Assembly: GCF_030272615.1 (NCBI RefSeq)
Contig: NC_081412.1
Span: 140,968,747-141,032,746, forward strand
From: Cryptomeria japonica
Taxonomy: Eukaryota > Streptophyta > Pinopsida > Cupressales > Cupressaceae
DNA length: 64,000 nucleotides
Reading direction: 5' to 3'
Below are positions 1 to 9,837 of the stretch, piece by piece (positions within the stretch are counted from its first letter, which is position 1; each line of letters begins with the position of its first letter). The translations under genes and the position numbers were made by a program. The notes under the pieces are model-generated. The model saw only the letters and a program-made list of their open reading frames with translations. It did not search any database and had not been told where the DNA came from.

Positions 1-461
1 GTCAGTGTATATGAATACAAACCGACCTGACTTCCTGGTGCATGTGGGATATTGTGTTTCTCATTAATGTAGACCAATGCAGATGGTTTGACTTCAAAAT
101 GTTGGTGTAGTTGCTCATATGAACTGTCGACAATCTAATATATGAAGCCATTGGATAACTATGAAAAAAAAATTGATTATCGTATGCCAATTGTAGTGTT
201 CAGTTCATGAGAATCTAAGAATGAATATCTATAATTGTAGACTGAAACATTATTGTAAATTCATTTACTGGAAATAAAGTGTTCAACTGTTGGTGGTGGG
301 TTTTTTCCTAAAAGGGTTTTCCTATGTAATTATTGGTGTTCTTTCTCTAAGTTGATTCTATTTTTTTGTCTACATTATTCTTAATGTTCTATAAAAGTTT
401 TAAATTGCATTCTTGTCTATTAATTGACATTAGGAAGGCATTTCCGCACCGTGCTTTCCTT
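1..461. other. Non-coding flank with LTR-like scrap
   Basis: I see no credible coding sequence here. Around 286-345 there is a stretch resembling the R/U5 part of the copia LTRs elsewhere in the window: a run like GTGGGTTTTTTCC, then AAAGGGTTTTCC, then TTGGTGTT, in the same order as at 4040-4105 and 6000-6060. It may be a remnant of an older LTR onto which the copia integrase fragment that follows is now joined. Low certainty. Confidence 0.3.
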
Positions 462-984
462 TCAGAGAAAAGTTGTTTGCAATTCTATTTACACATTTAA
501 CCATTTTCATATTAAAGGTGATATCGATAAGACTCCTTATGAGATATGGTTTGGTCATGTTCCTACTATGAGATATTTTAGAGTATTTGGTAGCAAATGT
601 TGTATCAAGAGAGATGATGACATAGGAATGTTTGATGCAAGAAGTGATGAAGGAATTTTCTTGGGATATTCAACAAAGAGAAAAGGATACTAGTTGTACA
701 ATAAGAGACTGAGAAGGATACTAGAAAGTGCAAATGTAAAGGTGGATGAGAACCTAGGAAAAGAGATTAGAGTTTGTTGATATCATGATGGTCAGAATGT
801 TGTTCTGAATCCTAATCAGACTGATCAATTAAAGTAGAATGATCCGATAGAAATAGTTAATCTGGATGTTTCTACTCCTGATGGAGAGGTAATGGAACTT
901 GAAAATCAGAACAATCAGAAGACTCTAAGGTATGTAAGATTTAATCACTCAAAAAATTAGATTATTGGAGATAAAAATAAAGGT
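462..984 (+). pseudogene. Copia integrase C-terminal fragment (element G)
   Basis: Degenerate 3' end of a Ty1/copia integrase. The reading frame gives the typical post-catalytic block KTPYEIWFGH, then RVFGSKC, then DEGIFLGYS, as in copia polyproteins. It is homologous to 34905-35400 of element E in this window. The catalytic core upstream is absent: sequence before about 462 no longer matches integrase, so the copy is 5' truncated or rearranged. In-frame stops occur after GYSTKRKGY (about 693) and several more times before the reverse transcriptase domain. It cannot encode an active protein. Confidence 0.8.
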
Positions 985-2591
985 GTGATGACTAGAAGAA
1001 GATTAGTTGCTAAAGAGGTATGTTTGATTTCTAAAGTTCAACCTAAAGATTTTGTTGAGGCTTGCAAAGATGAAAATTGGATAAGAGCTATGGAAGAAGA
1101 ATTAGATCAGATTGAAAAGAATAACACATGGGAGCTTGTGCCTAGACCTAAAAATAAAAATGTTATTGGTACTAAATGGGTATTCAAGAATAAATTGAAT
1201 GAAGCCGGTGAAGGTGTAATAAAGAAAGATTGGCATGCAAAGGATATTGACAAAAATAAGGGATTGATTATGAGGAGACTTTTGCTCCGATGGCCAGACT
1301 TGAAGCTATTAGACTGTTGCTTGAAGCTGTTAGACTGTTGCTTGCATATGATGCCTATAAATATTTCAACGTATATCTGATGGATGTCAAATTTTCCTTT
1401 TTGAATGGTGATCTTGAGGAAGAAGTCTACGTTGGGCAACCTGATGGATTTTCATTATCAAATGATGGAGACATGGTATGTAAATTGAAAAAATCTCTTT
1501 GTGGATTGAAACAAGCCCCTAGAGCCTGGTATGCTAGATTGGATAAGTATTTGTTGAAATTAGGATGTAATAAAGGGATTGCTGATAGTAATCTGTATTT
1601 TAATATTGAGAATGATAACATCTTGATTGTTGAAGTCTTTGTCGATGATATTATCTTTGGAGGTGATGATGACTTGAGCATGAAGTTTGTCAGTGATATG
1701 TAGAAATAATTTGAGATGTCTATAATTGGAGAGATGAAATTTTTCTTAGGTTTGTCTATTTCACATATTGGAAAAGGTATTTTTATATCTCAAACTAAAT
1801 ATGTGAAGGAATTGTTGAAGAAGTTTGGATTAGATGACTCCAAACCAATTGGAACTCCTATGGTGACTGGTCGCAAATTGTCTAAGAATGATGAATCTCC
1901 AAAAGCTAATCAGAGTTTGTATAGGTCTATGGCTAGTGGACTTCTATATCTTACTACGACTAGGCCAGACATTATGCATGTTGTGTGCATGGCTGCTAGA
2001 TATCAAGTTGATCCGAAAGAGAGTCATGTCACTTCTATAAAGAGAATATTCAAATACTTGAAGGGAACTATGGATTATGGTTTGTGGTATCTAAAGAATG
2101 GTGATTTCATGTTATGTGCTTACACTGATGTTGGTTCAGCTGGTGATGTTGATGACCAAAATATTACCTCTAGTGGTGCTTTCTTTTTAGGTAAGAAATT
2201 GGTTCCATGGGCTAGTAAAAAGCAAGATTAAGTGTCCTTATGTACTATTGAAGCTGAGTACATTCTTGCTGCTAGTAGTTGCACTCAGGTAGTTTGGATG
2301 AAGCAAATGTTGAAGGATATCAGAGTTATCTATGAGGATCCTATTGTCATATATTGTAATAATTCTAGTGCTATTAACATGTCAAAGAATATGGTGCAAC
2401 ATTCAAATACTAAACATGTATCAACCAAATATCATTACTTGAGAGAAAATGTTAGTGAAGAAGAAGTGAAGATGGAATATGTGTCTACAAAGGAACAAAT
2501 TGCTGATATTTTTACTAAGCCTTTGCCTACAAATATATTTGTCTATTTGACAGAGAAGTTAGGGGTATCCACCCCTCCTGATGAGAACTAG
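985..2591 (+). pseudogene. Copia reverse transcriptase and RNase H (element G)
   Basis: The C-terminal half of a Ty1/copia polyprotein. The reverse transcriptase start (about 1055-1200) has the block NTWELVPRP and GTKWVFKNK. After a frameshift near 1290 the frame continues with [12 protein letters not shown], then [16 protein letters not shown], then the catalytic FVDDIIFGG (copia YVDD-type). A stop at about 1701 is followed by GEMKFFLGL and the connection region with RPDIMHVV. RNase H follows with TIEAEYI at about 2245 and the closing ADIFTKPLP near 2505. Breaks: frameshift near 1290, stops at about 1701 and 2229, and a 7-residue tandem duplication. Neighbours are integrase upstream and the PPT plus 3' LTR downstream, the standard copia order. 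Confidence 0.92.
1299..1340 (+). repeat. 21-bp in-frame tandem duplication in copia RT
   Basis: Two adjacent copies of a 21-base unit (TTGAAGCTATTAGACTGTTGC and a copy with one change) duplicate a 7-residue piece of the reverse transcriptase ([14 protein letters not shown]). Element E has a single copy at the matching place (near 35735). This looks like replication slippage or an RT template-switching error. Confidence 0.85.
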
Positions 2592-2912
2592 ATGCATTGA
2601 GTTGCATCAATCTTGTGGATTTCACAATATTATTCCTTTCATTTGGATTGATGATTTGGTGTTTCTCCTCTGGTGGAGTATTCTGGTTATGTGTTTAAGG
2701 GGGATAGAGTCATGATTTGTTTATTTAAGGGGGGGAGTGAGCTTGGTTTTTTCTTTTGAGATCTTTGGCATTGCTATCAAAGTGGGAGAGAAGCATGTTA
2801 AAAACTATTTTACCTACTTGATCTTTGGGGGGAGTCTGTTGGAGATGTTTTCTTTCTTTGCATTGATTGTTTTTCACATTCATATGTTGTCATCAATTCC
2901 AAAGGGAGAGAT
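2592..2912 (+). promoter_or_regulatory. Copia 3' untranslated region with polypurine tract
   Basis: Non-coding stretch between the RNase H stop and the 3' LTR. It holds two G-rich runs (near 2697-2705 and 2727-2737) and the polypurine tract AAAGGGAGAGA at 2901-2911, directly before the LTR start. The same layout, with AAAGGGGAAGA, precedes the 3' LTR of element E. The PPT primes plus-strand DNA synthesis. Confidence 0.75.
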
Positions 2913-4238
2913 TGTTAGATGTTGCTACTGCTAGGATATGTTGTTGTGATTGATGTCAACATATTCCTACTCCAATGTTTGTAGATTGATTCATTGGGAT
3001 CTTGGTTTGGTGTTTGGAGTATTTATAGTATCATTATATTCTTTTGTATTGGTTTTGGTGATCCAGGAAGATTAATTGCCCATATCATATGATCCAATTC
3101 TCCAGTTTGTTTTTTTGATCAGTGGTTTGCAAAGTTTAGTATTTGCTCTGGTATATTTTGGTGTGATCAGATCTTGTGTTGAGATTTTTGGATATTTTTT
3201 GGGATGGTCTTGTGTATCTTCATTTAAGATGGTTCATGATTTGGTGCACCATAGGTTATATTTCTTCATGGCAGTTGTTGTTGTTTGAGTATTTCTGAGT
3301 TTCAGACATTGACAAATGAAGATTTGATAAGTGGTGTTGGTGTAGTTGTTTCTAACAATTCTAACATGCTTGATGGTGTTTCCTAATTGTTTCATATTTG
3401 TTTTGATTATCTACATTGATAATTATGTGATCTCTTGGTGATTTTGTTGAACCGGTGATGTTCTTCGTGTTATGTAGTTTTTCTAGTTATGTAGCATGTT
3501 GCAGTTGATCTTGGTGAGATTTCCGAAGGCATTGCATGTTTGGGAATTTGAATTGGGACCGTGTTATGTCATGTATATCATTACATTTTTCTAACGGTTG
3601 ATCTTTGTATTGTGTGATGTAATTTTGTAATTGTGACTTGAGGGTTTAGTTGACCTTGTTATTAAGGTTGATGAATTGTATAAATAGGTGATTGTCATGT
3701 AATTTATGTATTGGGATTGTGTCTGCATTATCAGAGAGTGGTGTATGTGTGAAAAAGGATTCATCTTTTAGTGTTGTGATTGAGGAGAGATTGGTGTTGC
3801 AGAAAAGATAATTGTGCTTAATCAAAACTGTCATTAGGCATTTGGAGATTTTATCATTGCAGTTCATTCATTTAATATTGTAGTCTAAATCTTGTTGTAA
3901 GTTAGTGAGACTTTCATGAGGGTTGTATTCTTTTGGGTCATTATCTTTTGAGCAGTGAGCTCTAGGTAGTGTGCCTTAATGCATGTGCATTCCCCATTGT
4001 AATATTTTCATATACTACTGCAGAGTATCATCTTATTGTGGGTAGGTTTCCACCATGGTTTTTTCCTTTAACCGGGTTTTCCACATCAAAATCTTGGTGT
4101 TATGTGTTGTGTTGTCAATTTGGTTATCTTTGTTATTACTGTATTTAGCCATAGTTGTTTTTGTGGTTAAGTTTGTAGATCCACTTAAAACTGATTCACC
4201 CCCCCTCTCTCATTTTTCCTCCATTATTGCTGCTAACA
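2913..4238 (+). repeat. 3' LTR of copia element G
   Basis: Starts TGTTAG right after a polypurine tract and ends CTAACA, the TG...CA ends shared with the other copia LTRs here. About 1,326 bp. It contains the conserved 3' segment GTAGGTTTCCACCATGG, the proline-like run CCCCCCTCTCTC, and upstream a TATAAATA at 3678-3685 (TATA-type promoter). The five bases after it are CTATC; the matching left flank lies outside the window, so a TSD cannot be tested. It abuts the gag of copia element H. Confidence 0.8.
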
Positions 4239-4546
4239 CTATCACCTTCATGTAAGGTCTGCAATTTTATCCAGATCTCATGAGCAGTCTCTAAGTCCAT
4301 CACATTTGTCATCTTAAAATCTGACAAGGCACTCAACAATGCCTCCTTAGCTCAACTATTGTATTCTGCTTCCTTTATCTCATCTGGAGTAGTGGGACCA
4401 TTCTAAGGAACATTATATACATTCTTAGCAATCTTCCAATACTCTTCTCCGATGCATCTCAAATGACATTACATCTAAATTTTTTAGAGAGTGTAGTTCA
4501 TTCCATCAAATCTTGGATTATCCTTGTTGAAAGAAAAGGTTTCCAT
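4239..4546 (-). pseudogene. Copia gag N-terminal fragment (element H)
   Basis: The reverse strand reads a copia gag start with METFSFNKDNPRFDG, then CIGEEYWKIAKNVY, then AKEALLSALSD and LETAHEIWIKLQTLHEGD, the UBN2-type gag pattern also seen at 32815-33150. Stops interrupt it several times. The start codon lies at 4546-4544, about 40 bases downstream (on this strand) of the primer-binding site, as expected. The rest of the element is missing because copia element G joins at 4238. Confidence 0.82.
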
Positions 4547-4588
4547 CGTAGATCTCCTCAAGTGGTCAAGCTTCTTCTGGAGCACCTA

Positions 4589-4600
4589 GCTTTGCTACCA
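4589..4600 (-). promoter_or_regulatory. Degenerate Met-tRNA primer-binding site (element H)
   Basis: On the - strand the sequence is TGGTAGCAAAGC, two changes from the TGGTATCAGAGC initiator-Met PBS found intact at 32761-32772. It sits two bases inside the LTR edge at 4603 and upstream of the gag, which fixes the orientation of the element. Confidence 0.75.
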
Positions 4601-4602
4601 AT

Positions 4603-7213
4603 TGTTGGCAACAATGCAACAAACTGAGAGGGGTGGGTGAAGCAGTTTGCACAAAAACTTATTTCAACTTAAACCACAAATCAGATCTAGTAATTAACAT
4701 TTAAAGCATGAAACAACACCACATTAATAACACACATAACACCAAGATTTTTGACATGGAAAACCCAATTAAGTGAAAAAAACATAGCGAAAACCTACCC
4801 ACAATGAGATAATACCCTATTAGGATTAAATGTAAATATTACAATGGGGAATGCACATGCATTCAGGAACATTGCCTAGAGCTTGTTGCTCAAACAAAAA
4901 ACCTAGAAAGGGCTACAACCCTTAGGGAAGGCTCATTTCCTTACAAGAAGTCTCACTAACTTACAAAAGCATTTGGACAACAATTCAGATTACATGAACT
5001 ATGAAAATAGCATCTCCATTGTTGGAAATTTGGAGGAATTGATTATGTGTTGCATTGATGTTTTTTCATTGATGGAAACACTGGTTGTTTTGGTTGTTTA
5101 CCGGTTTCTGGTAGAGTGGTTGATTATGATATTGATCTGATATGCTTTGGTTCATGGAATTGGTTTGGATCTATTATTCATGCTATTCAGATGTGTATCA
5201 CGATTAGTTGGTTCAAGATTTGACGACTTGGGAGCTATCATTTATTCTAGTAAGCCTTTTGGTCACTGGTAAGGGTTTTACCAGCAGAGCTTTTTTGAAG
5301 ATCTTTTGATGCACATGATAAGTGGTGTTGGCGCAGCTTCTAGATGGTTCTCAGGATGTTGTTGGTTATCTTGTTCATGTTCTAGTTCATCGGTGGTGTT
5401 GGATTTGGCTTATGGTGACCTATTTTGGTTCTGGTGTTATCTAGGTTATGGACCAGTTTCTATAACATGTTGGAGGATGTTCCTGTTGCATTATCGGTAG
5501 GATTTAATGATAGGTTTACATTGTTTTTGGCCTAAGCTGACTTGTTTGATCATTGGATTATGGTTTTATGTTATGAGCTTATTGTATTATCATTTAGGTA
5601 GTTGACCTAATTGTTTAGGTCTGGAGTTGGTATAAATATGATGTAAAATCTCTTTGTAGATCATGTATGGTATGGGCATATGGGATTATAGTTATCTGGG
5701 TGCGAATAATGTTTTAATCATATGCAGAAGGTTTGGTTGATCATAGGTGATTGAATTAGTTTGTAAGAGAGTTTTAAGGCCTTTGGCATTGAGCTTAATC
5801 AGAACTGTACTCAGGCATAGGAGATGCTATACTTGCAGTTCACTCTTCTTTCCAAATTGTAGTCCGATGTTTATGTAGTCAGTGAGGCTCCTTTTTGTGA
5901 TGAGCAGTGCGGTCTAGGTTGTTGGCCTTCCTACATGTGTAGTTCCCTCATATTATAATCACATACTTACTACAGAATGATTATCTAACTGTGGGTAGGC
6001 TTCCCACCATGGTTTTTCCCTTTACCGGGTTTTCCATGTACAAATATTTGTGTTATATGTTATGGATGGATGGTAGCCGTTCTATGATTTATGCTTATGT
6101 TTAATTGCTTTATCAATCATTCTGGTATTTGGTTTATGCATTCTAGTATTAAGTTTATGTGCTCCGAAAATAAGGATTTGAATGCTTAAAGTTATATAAT
6201 CTGGTGAGAGCTGATTCACCCCCCCCCCTCTCAGTTGTCCTCTAGTTATTTGAGTTGTCTAATACTCCTTATGCCTAAGTATAGTTTTGGTTAAGCTCAC
6301 TATCAAATCTTCTACAACACACTTCTTCACACAACTTCACTAAACTTCCTTGCTACTAAATGATTGATACAACATTCACACATAGCACTATCTCTCTCAA
6401 TGATTATTACATTCATTTATACAAATCATCAACCTATATTTCAAGGTCAGCTAACCCCTCAACAAAAATAACAAAATAATAACCTCACATGCTACAACAA
6501 TACATGCGGACCAAAACAATGTTGGCTAAGACATAGTCTGGACCAAAACAACCACTGTAAATATGAAACACCTCCGAGAATTACGTCTTGATCATCTGCA
6601 ACACACTACAGCTATCAAGAATGTCGTATAAAATGAAGAACATCACTGGACAAAGAAAATCTTCAATAATGCACACAATAATCAATGTAGACCACCAATG
6701 CGCATAGAAAATGATCTACAAATAGTCACAAGCAACGTGAATTACACCATAATAACCACAACAACTAGGATCACTAGAACCATCATCATCTCTCTACCAG
6801 AGCTCAAGAATACCAACATAACTGACTATCAACCTAAAATATTTTCTTGTGGATTTCCAAATCATAAACCAATCAAACTGAGGACACACATCAACATCTA
6901 GAACACATCCCACACATCTGAAAGTAAAGATATTACAATTCTAGAGCAATATGAAGCACAAACCAAAATACCAAATAACACAAACAAATGAATAACATCC
7001 TCAATACCAGACCTCATAACTCAATCAAAACATTATGTAGACCTCTAGAAATGAGAATGAACTATCTACATACAATATACAAAAAACCCATTAAATTGCA
7101 TCAGCTCATCTGCAATGTATATGCTAAACCAACTCATTCAACCAAACTGCAACACTAGAATACAAAGAAGAGTATGTTGACATCAATGACAACATATCAA
7201 TCAATTTCCAATA
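4603..7213 (-). repeat. 5' LTR of copia element H, split by a solo LTR
   Basis: Left edge TGTTGGC (the 3' end of the LTR on the - strand reads GCCAACA) and right edge CCAATA, so the 5' start reads TATTGG, a mutated TGTTGG. Removing the insert and one TSD (5020-6270) leaves about 1,360 bp, close to the 1,326 bp LTR of element G. The two parts join in the conserved segment GCATCTCC / TTATGCC, which reads through without gap in the homologous LTR near 5815-5835. It borders gypsy A at 7213. Confidence 0.75.
5020..6265 (+). mobile_element. Solo copia LTR nested in the LTR of element H
   Basis: A lone LTR of about 1,246 bp starting TGTTGGAAATTTGGAGG and ending near CTAATAC. It is flanked by TCCAT (5015-5019) and TCCTT (6266-6270), a 5-bp target duplication with one difference. 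It is the same family as the LTRs of element E. A TATA-type promoter TATAAATA lies at 5631-5638, followed by the conserved R/U5 block and a C-run (6221-6230). No internal region remains, so it is the product of LTR-LTR recombination. Confidence 0.85.
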
Positions 7214-7562
7214 GGAAATCCTCTTTATATACTTTCTCATGAGAAAACTGATTAATTTTCTGGCATGGACTGACATAGAAAGGGAATTCCCACTCAAATT
7301 TGAAATGTGAAAATGGGCTAAAAGGGGCCCAAAAATGAGGGGGACCATGGTGTGGCATCATGGTCCTATTGGGGACTAGGGAACCATGCCTTGGTCCTAC
7401 CCTATTTGGGGGCAAGGGTCAAGTGTCAAATGAACACCAAGTGATGCAATATAGAAGGGGCATGAGCATAATGAGGTCCCAAGAAGGCCAAGGGGTGTAA
7501 ACGCTATGTTAAGGACCCAATGTGATCGAAATTGAAAAGAAGTGCAATTTTAGGATGCTGCA
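7214..7562 (-). repeat. 3' LTR fragment of gypsy element A
   Basis: The right edge reads CTGCA, so on the - strand the LTR starts TGCAGCATCCTAAAATTG, matching TGTAGCATCGTAAATTG at 26978. Bases 7214-7322 match 15904-16021 in the other LTR of this element. The LTR is cut at 7213, where copia element H abuts. It contains two copies of an imperfect palindrome (7342-7366 and 7373-7397) of the GGACCATGG/CATGGTCC type. Confidence 0.75.
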
Positions 7563-7580
7563 TTCAACTCCCACTTTAGT
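7563..7580 (-). promoter_or_regulatory. Polypurine tract of gypsy element A
   Basis: The - strand reads ACTAAAGTGGGAGTTGAA immediately before the LTR start, matching CTAAAGTGGGGGCTAAA before the LTR at 26978. It is the likely primer site for plus-strand synthesis. Confidence 0.65.
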
Positions 7581-8334
7581 AGGAGTATAAGGTCAATCAT
7601 ACTCTCGATAAAGTACAAAGGGTTCACATTGAAAAACTTTCACCAAGTCATCAAGGAGGCAAGATACACCAAGCCCCTAGTGGACTTTAGGATCTTACAA
7701 CTTCAATGATAAGGTAAAAGGGAAGATCATGAGAGAGAGAAAGAGAGAGAACTATGACTAAAAGCTAGTAAGATTCTCTTACTATGAGTCATGAAAAGGA
7801 AAAATACCAAAAATTACAAAGCAAAAGAAAAAGTTCACTGAGTAGCTTTATGTATCAAGATATTAAAAAGAGAGAATCATTGAGCAAAGTGTATGCCCCC
7901 ACGTTAAAGTGATTTCATATGCCTTATCGAGAGAAATTTCTTTAAGGTAGGATACACCCAAAAAAAAAATCATGTTATCACGATAATTTAACCCCCAAGA
8001 GAGGACAAATCAAAGGATAATGATCACAAAACACCAAGAATGGGGTGGTTTCACTTAGCTTTGGAGTCAGTGTGCTTTTTATGATAACCAATGTATATTA
8101 TGTATTTATATATTCATAGAACTGTCCTCATCCTCCAAAGAAAGGAAACCACCATGAAAGAAGGGCACATGTGTCTTTTGAGTCAACATAAGAGAGACTC
8201 AAAAGAGATCTCTAAGCTTTGCATCATCCTCAAGTAGACAACACTAGGGCCAACAAATAGAAGAATTGAAAGAGAAATAGAAGAAGATCACAAACAAGAA
8301 AGAGAAGAGAGATAATTTATGGTTCTAATGAAGC
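7581..8334. other. Non-coding 3' region of gypsy A
   Basis: No ORF can be supported. It includes a GA-rich stretch at about 7730-7751, an A-run at about 7960-7968, and TCATACTCTCGATAA-type sequence near 7596-7611 that also occurs (in opposite sense) before the LTR of element B. It most likely is the 3' untranslated part of the - strand element. Confidence 0.5.
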
Positions 8335-9370
8335 TAATCAAGCACATCATCCACCCCTCGATATTCCTGATCATTGTTTTGGGAAGACATGGAACACACA
8401 AGAGGAGCAACATCAAGAATAGTATATGGAGCTATCAAAAGTTCCAAACAAGGACCATACTCTAATGATGAGTCACCTTGTCTCTTACTAGGAGATAGGA
8501 TTAATACTTTTGAAAAAATTTCAGATAAATCATTGTCAACATCAACATATTCATATTCATCAACGGAAATATTAGCATCAAAATTTTCATCATTCTCACC
8601 TATTTCTTCATCAAGATTAACAAAAAAAGGAGCTCTAATAGGAATATAACTTGAACCATCATTTGTCTTAAGAATTTTGTATCTTGAATAATTATCTTGA
8701 ACATCTTGGTTAGGAGAAGGTTGAGCAAATGGAATAATATCAACAGTTGGTGTCTTAGGGGAAGAAATGGTTTGGGAAGAAATTTAAAGAGTCCATAGAT
8801 GTTATCTCAAACAATGGTTTCATTTAGTTTTATCTTAAGGTTGGGAAGGTTTAGTTTCATCAGGTATATGCTTCTTTTCTTCTTTGAAGGAAGGGTGCAT
8901 AGGAGAAGGTCTCTTAGGTTGAACATTAGGAGAGGTCAGCTACTTCCCTTTGTAAGATGTAGGAGGCAAAACCACACCATATAAAGGAGGAATGTAAGGT
9001 GTGAGAAGGAGACCAAGTCCATGATAAGGAGGAGGAATAGGTCTACCCTTAGGAGGAATATATTTCTACTTAGCAGGAGGAGCACTTCTATCCTTAGAAG
9101 GAAGAATGGACTCATTCTTAGGAGAAAAAATAGATTCCTCTTTGGGAAGAATATTATTTTTTTCCTTGGGAGGAAGAATAATATTGTCATCAAGAAGAGG
9201 TATATGATCATCAAGAGGAAGGCTAAGTGTTGGATTTCTAGGTTTACTCAAGGATAAAATCAACTCATTTTTTCATTTTTGATATGATTGAAAGAGAGAA
9301 TCACTTCTAGGTTGAAGAGGTTGGAATTGTTCAAACCAAAAATAATCAAGACAAACATCTCCACTCCTCG
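8335..9370 (-). pseudogene. Proline/serine-rich region after protease of gypsy A
   Basis: On the - strand a broken frame runs downstream of the protease with many short Pro-Lys and Pro-Pro repeats (units like ILPSKDRS, IFSPKNES, ILPKEES near 9070-9170) followed by an acidic stretch near 8500-8600. Stops and frameshifts break it. Normal gypsy elements would have reverse transcriptase here; none is visible. It may be a linker or a low-complexity tail of a gag-protease protein. No family recognised. Confidence 0.4.
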
Positions 9371-9379
9371 TCATAGGTT

Positions 9380-9826
9380 GATATATGCTATGATTAAAAA
9401 ATTATTTTATCATTATGAGGAAATTTCAAACGCTTATGAACATTAGAAGCAATCACTTTCATGGAAGAGACCCAAGGATGTCCCAACTTCACATGAAATT
9501 GATCGGATGTAGGAATAATAGCAAAGAAAACATCTAAGCATTTAGTGCCAAAATCAATAGGAAGTGTGATAGAACCAATAGTAGGACAAGAGAAGCCATC
9601 AAAAAATTAACTATCACATTATTTTTATCATATGTCACTTGATGCAATTGCAAAGTATAAAGACGTTCTTCAGTTATCACATTAATCATGCAATTTGGAT
9701 CAATAAGCACTACCCGAGAAGGTACACCTTTAATTTTTTACATTTAAGTAAAGTGGGCAATCGGGTGCTTCAATAGTCTCACTAGGATCAAATGTAATGC
9801 ATAAGTCCTTAGGAGGTTCTATTTAA
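9380..9826 (-). pseudogene. Retropepsin-like aspartic protease of gypsy A
   Basis: The - strand reads the typical plant gypsy protease flank: PKDLCITFDPSE, then RVVLIDPNCMINVI, then IGSITLPIDFGTK, and VKLGHPWVSSMK. The catalytic D-[ST]-G triad is replaced by D-P-N (IDPN), so the enzyme would be dead even without the frameshift near 9740. It processes the polyprotein in intact elements. Gag lies upstream on the same strand, beyond a 2 kb insertion. Confidence 0.75.
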
Positions 9827-9837
9827 TCTAAAAGGTT

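Noticed and set aside
1427..1681. Open frame on the - strand opposite the copia RT
   Set aside because: It is the antisense shadow of the conserved RT blocks on the + strand.
7124..7415. Open - strand frames at the join of element H and gypsy A
   Set aside because: They cross the join of two unrelated elements and lie in LTR sequence.
8936..9263. Leu/Phe-rich open frame that looks like membrane segments (- strand), and Arg-rich frame on the + strand
   Set aside because: Both are other-frame readings of the Pro/Lys/Ser repeat region next to the gypsy A protease.
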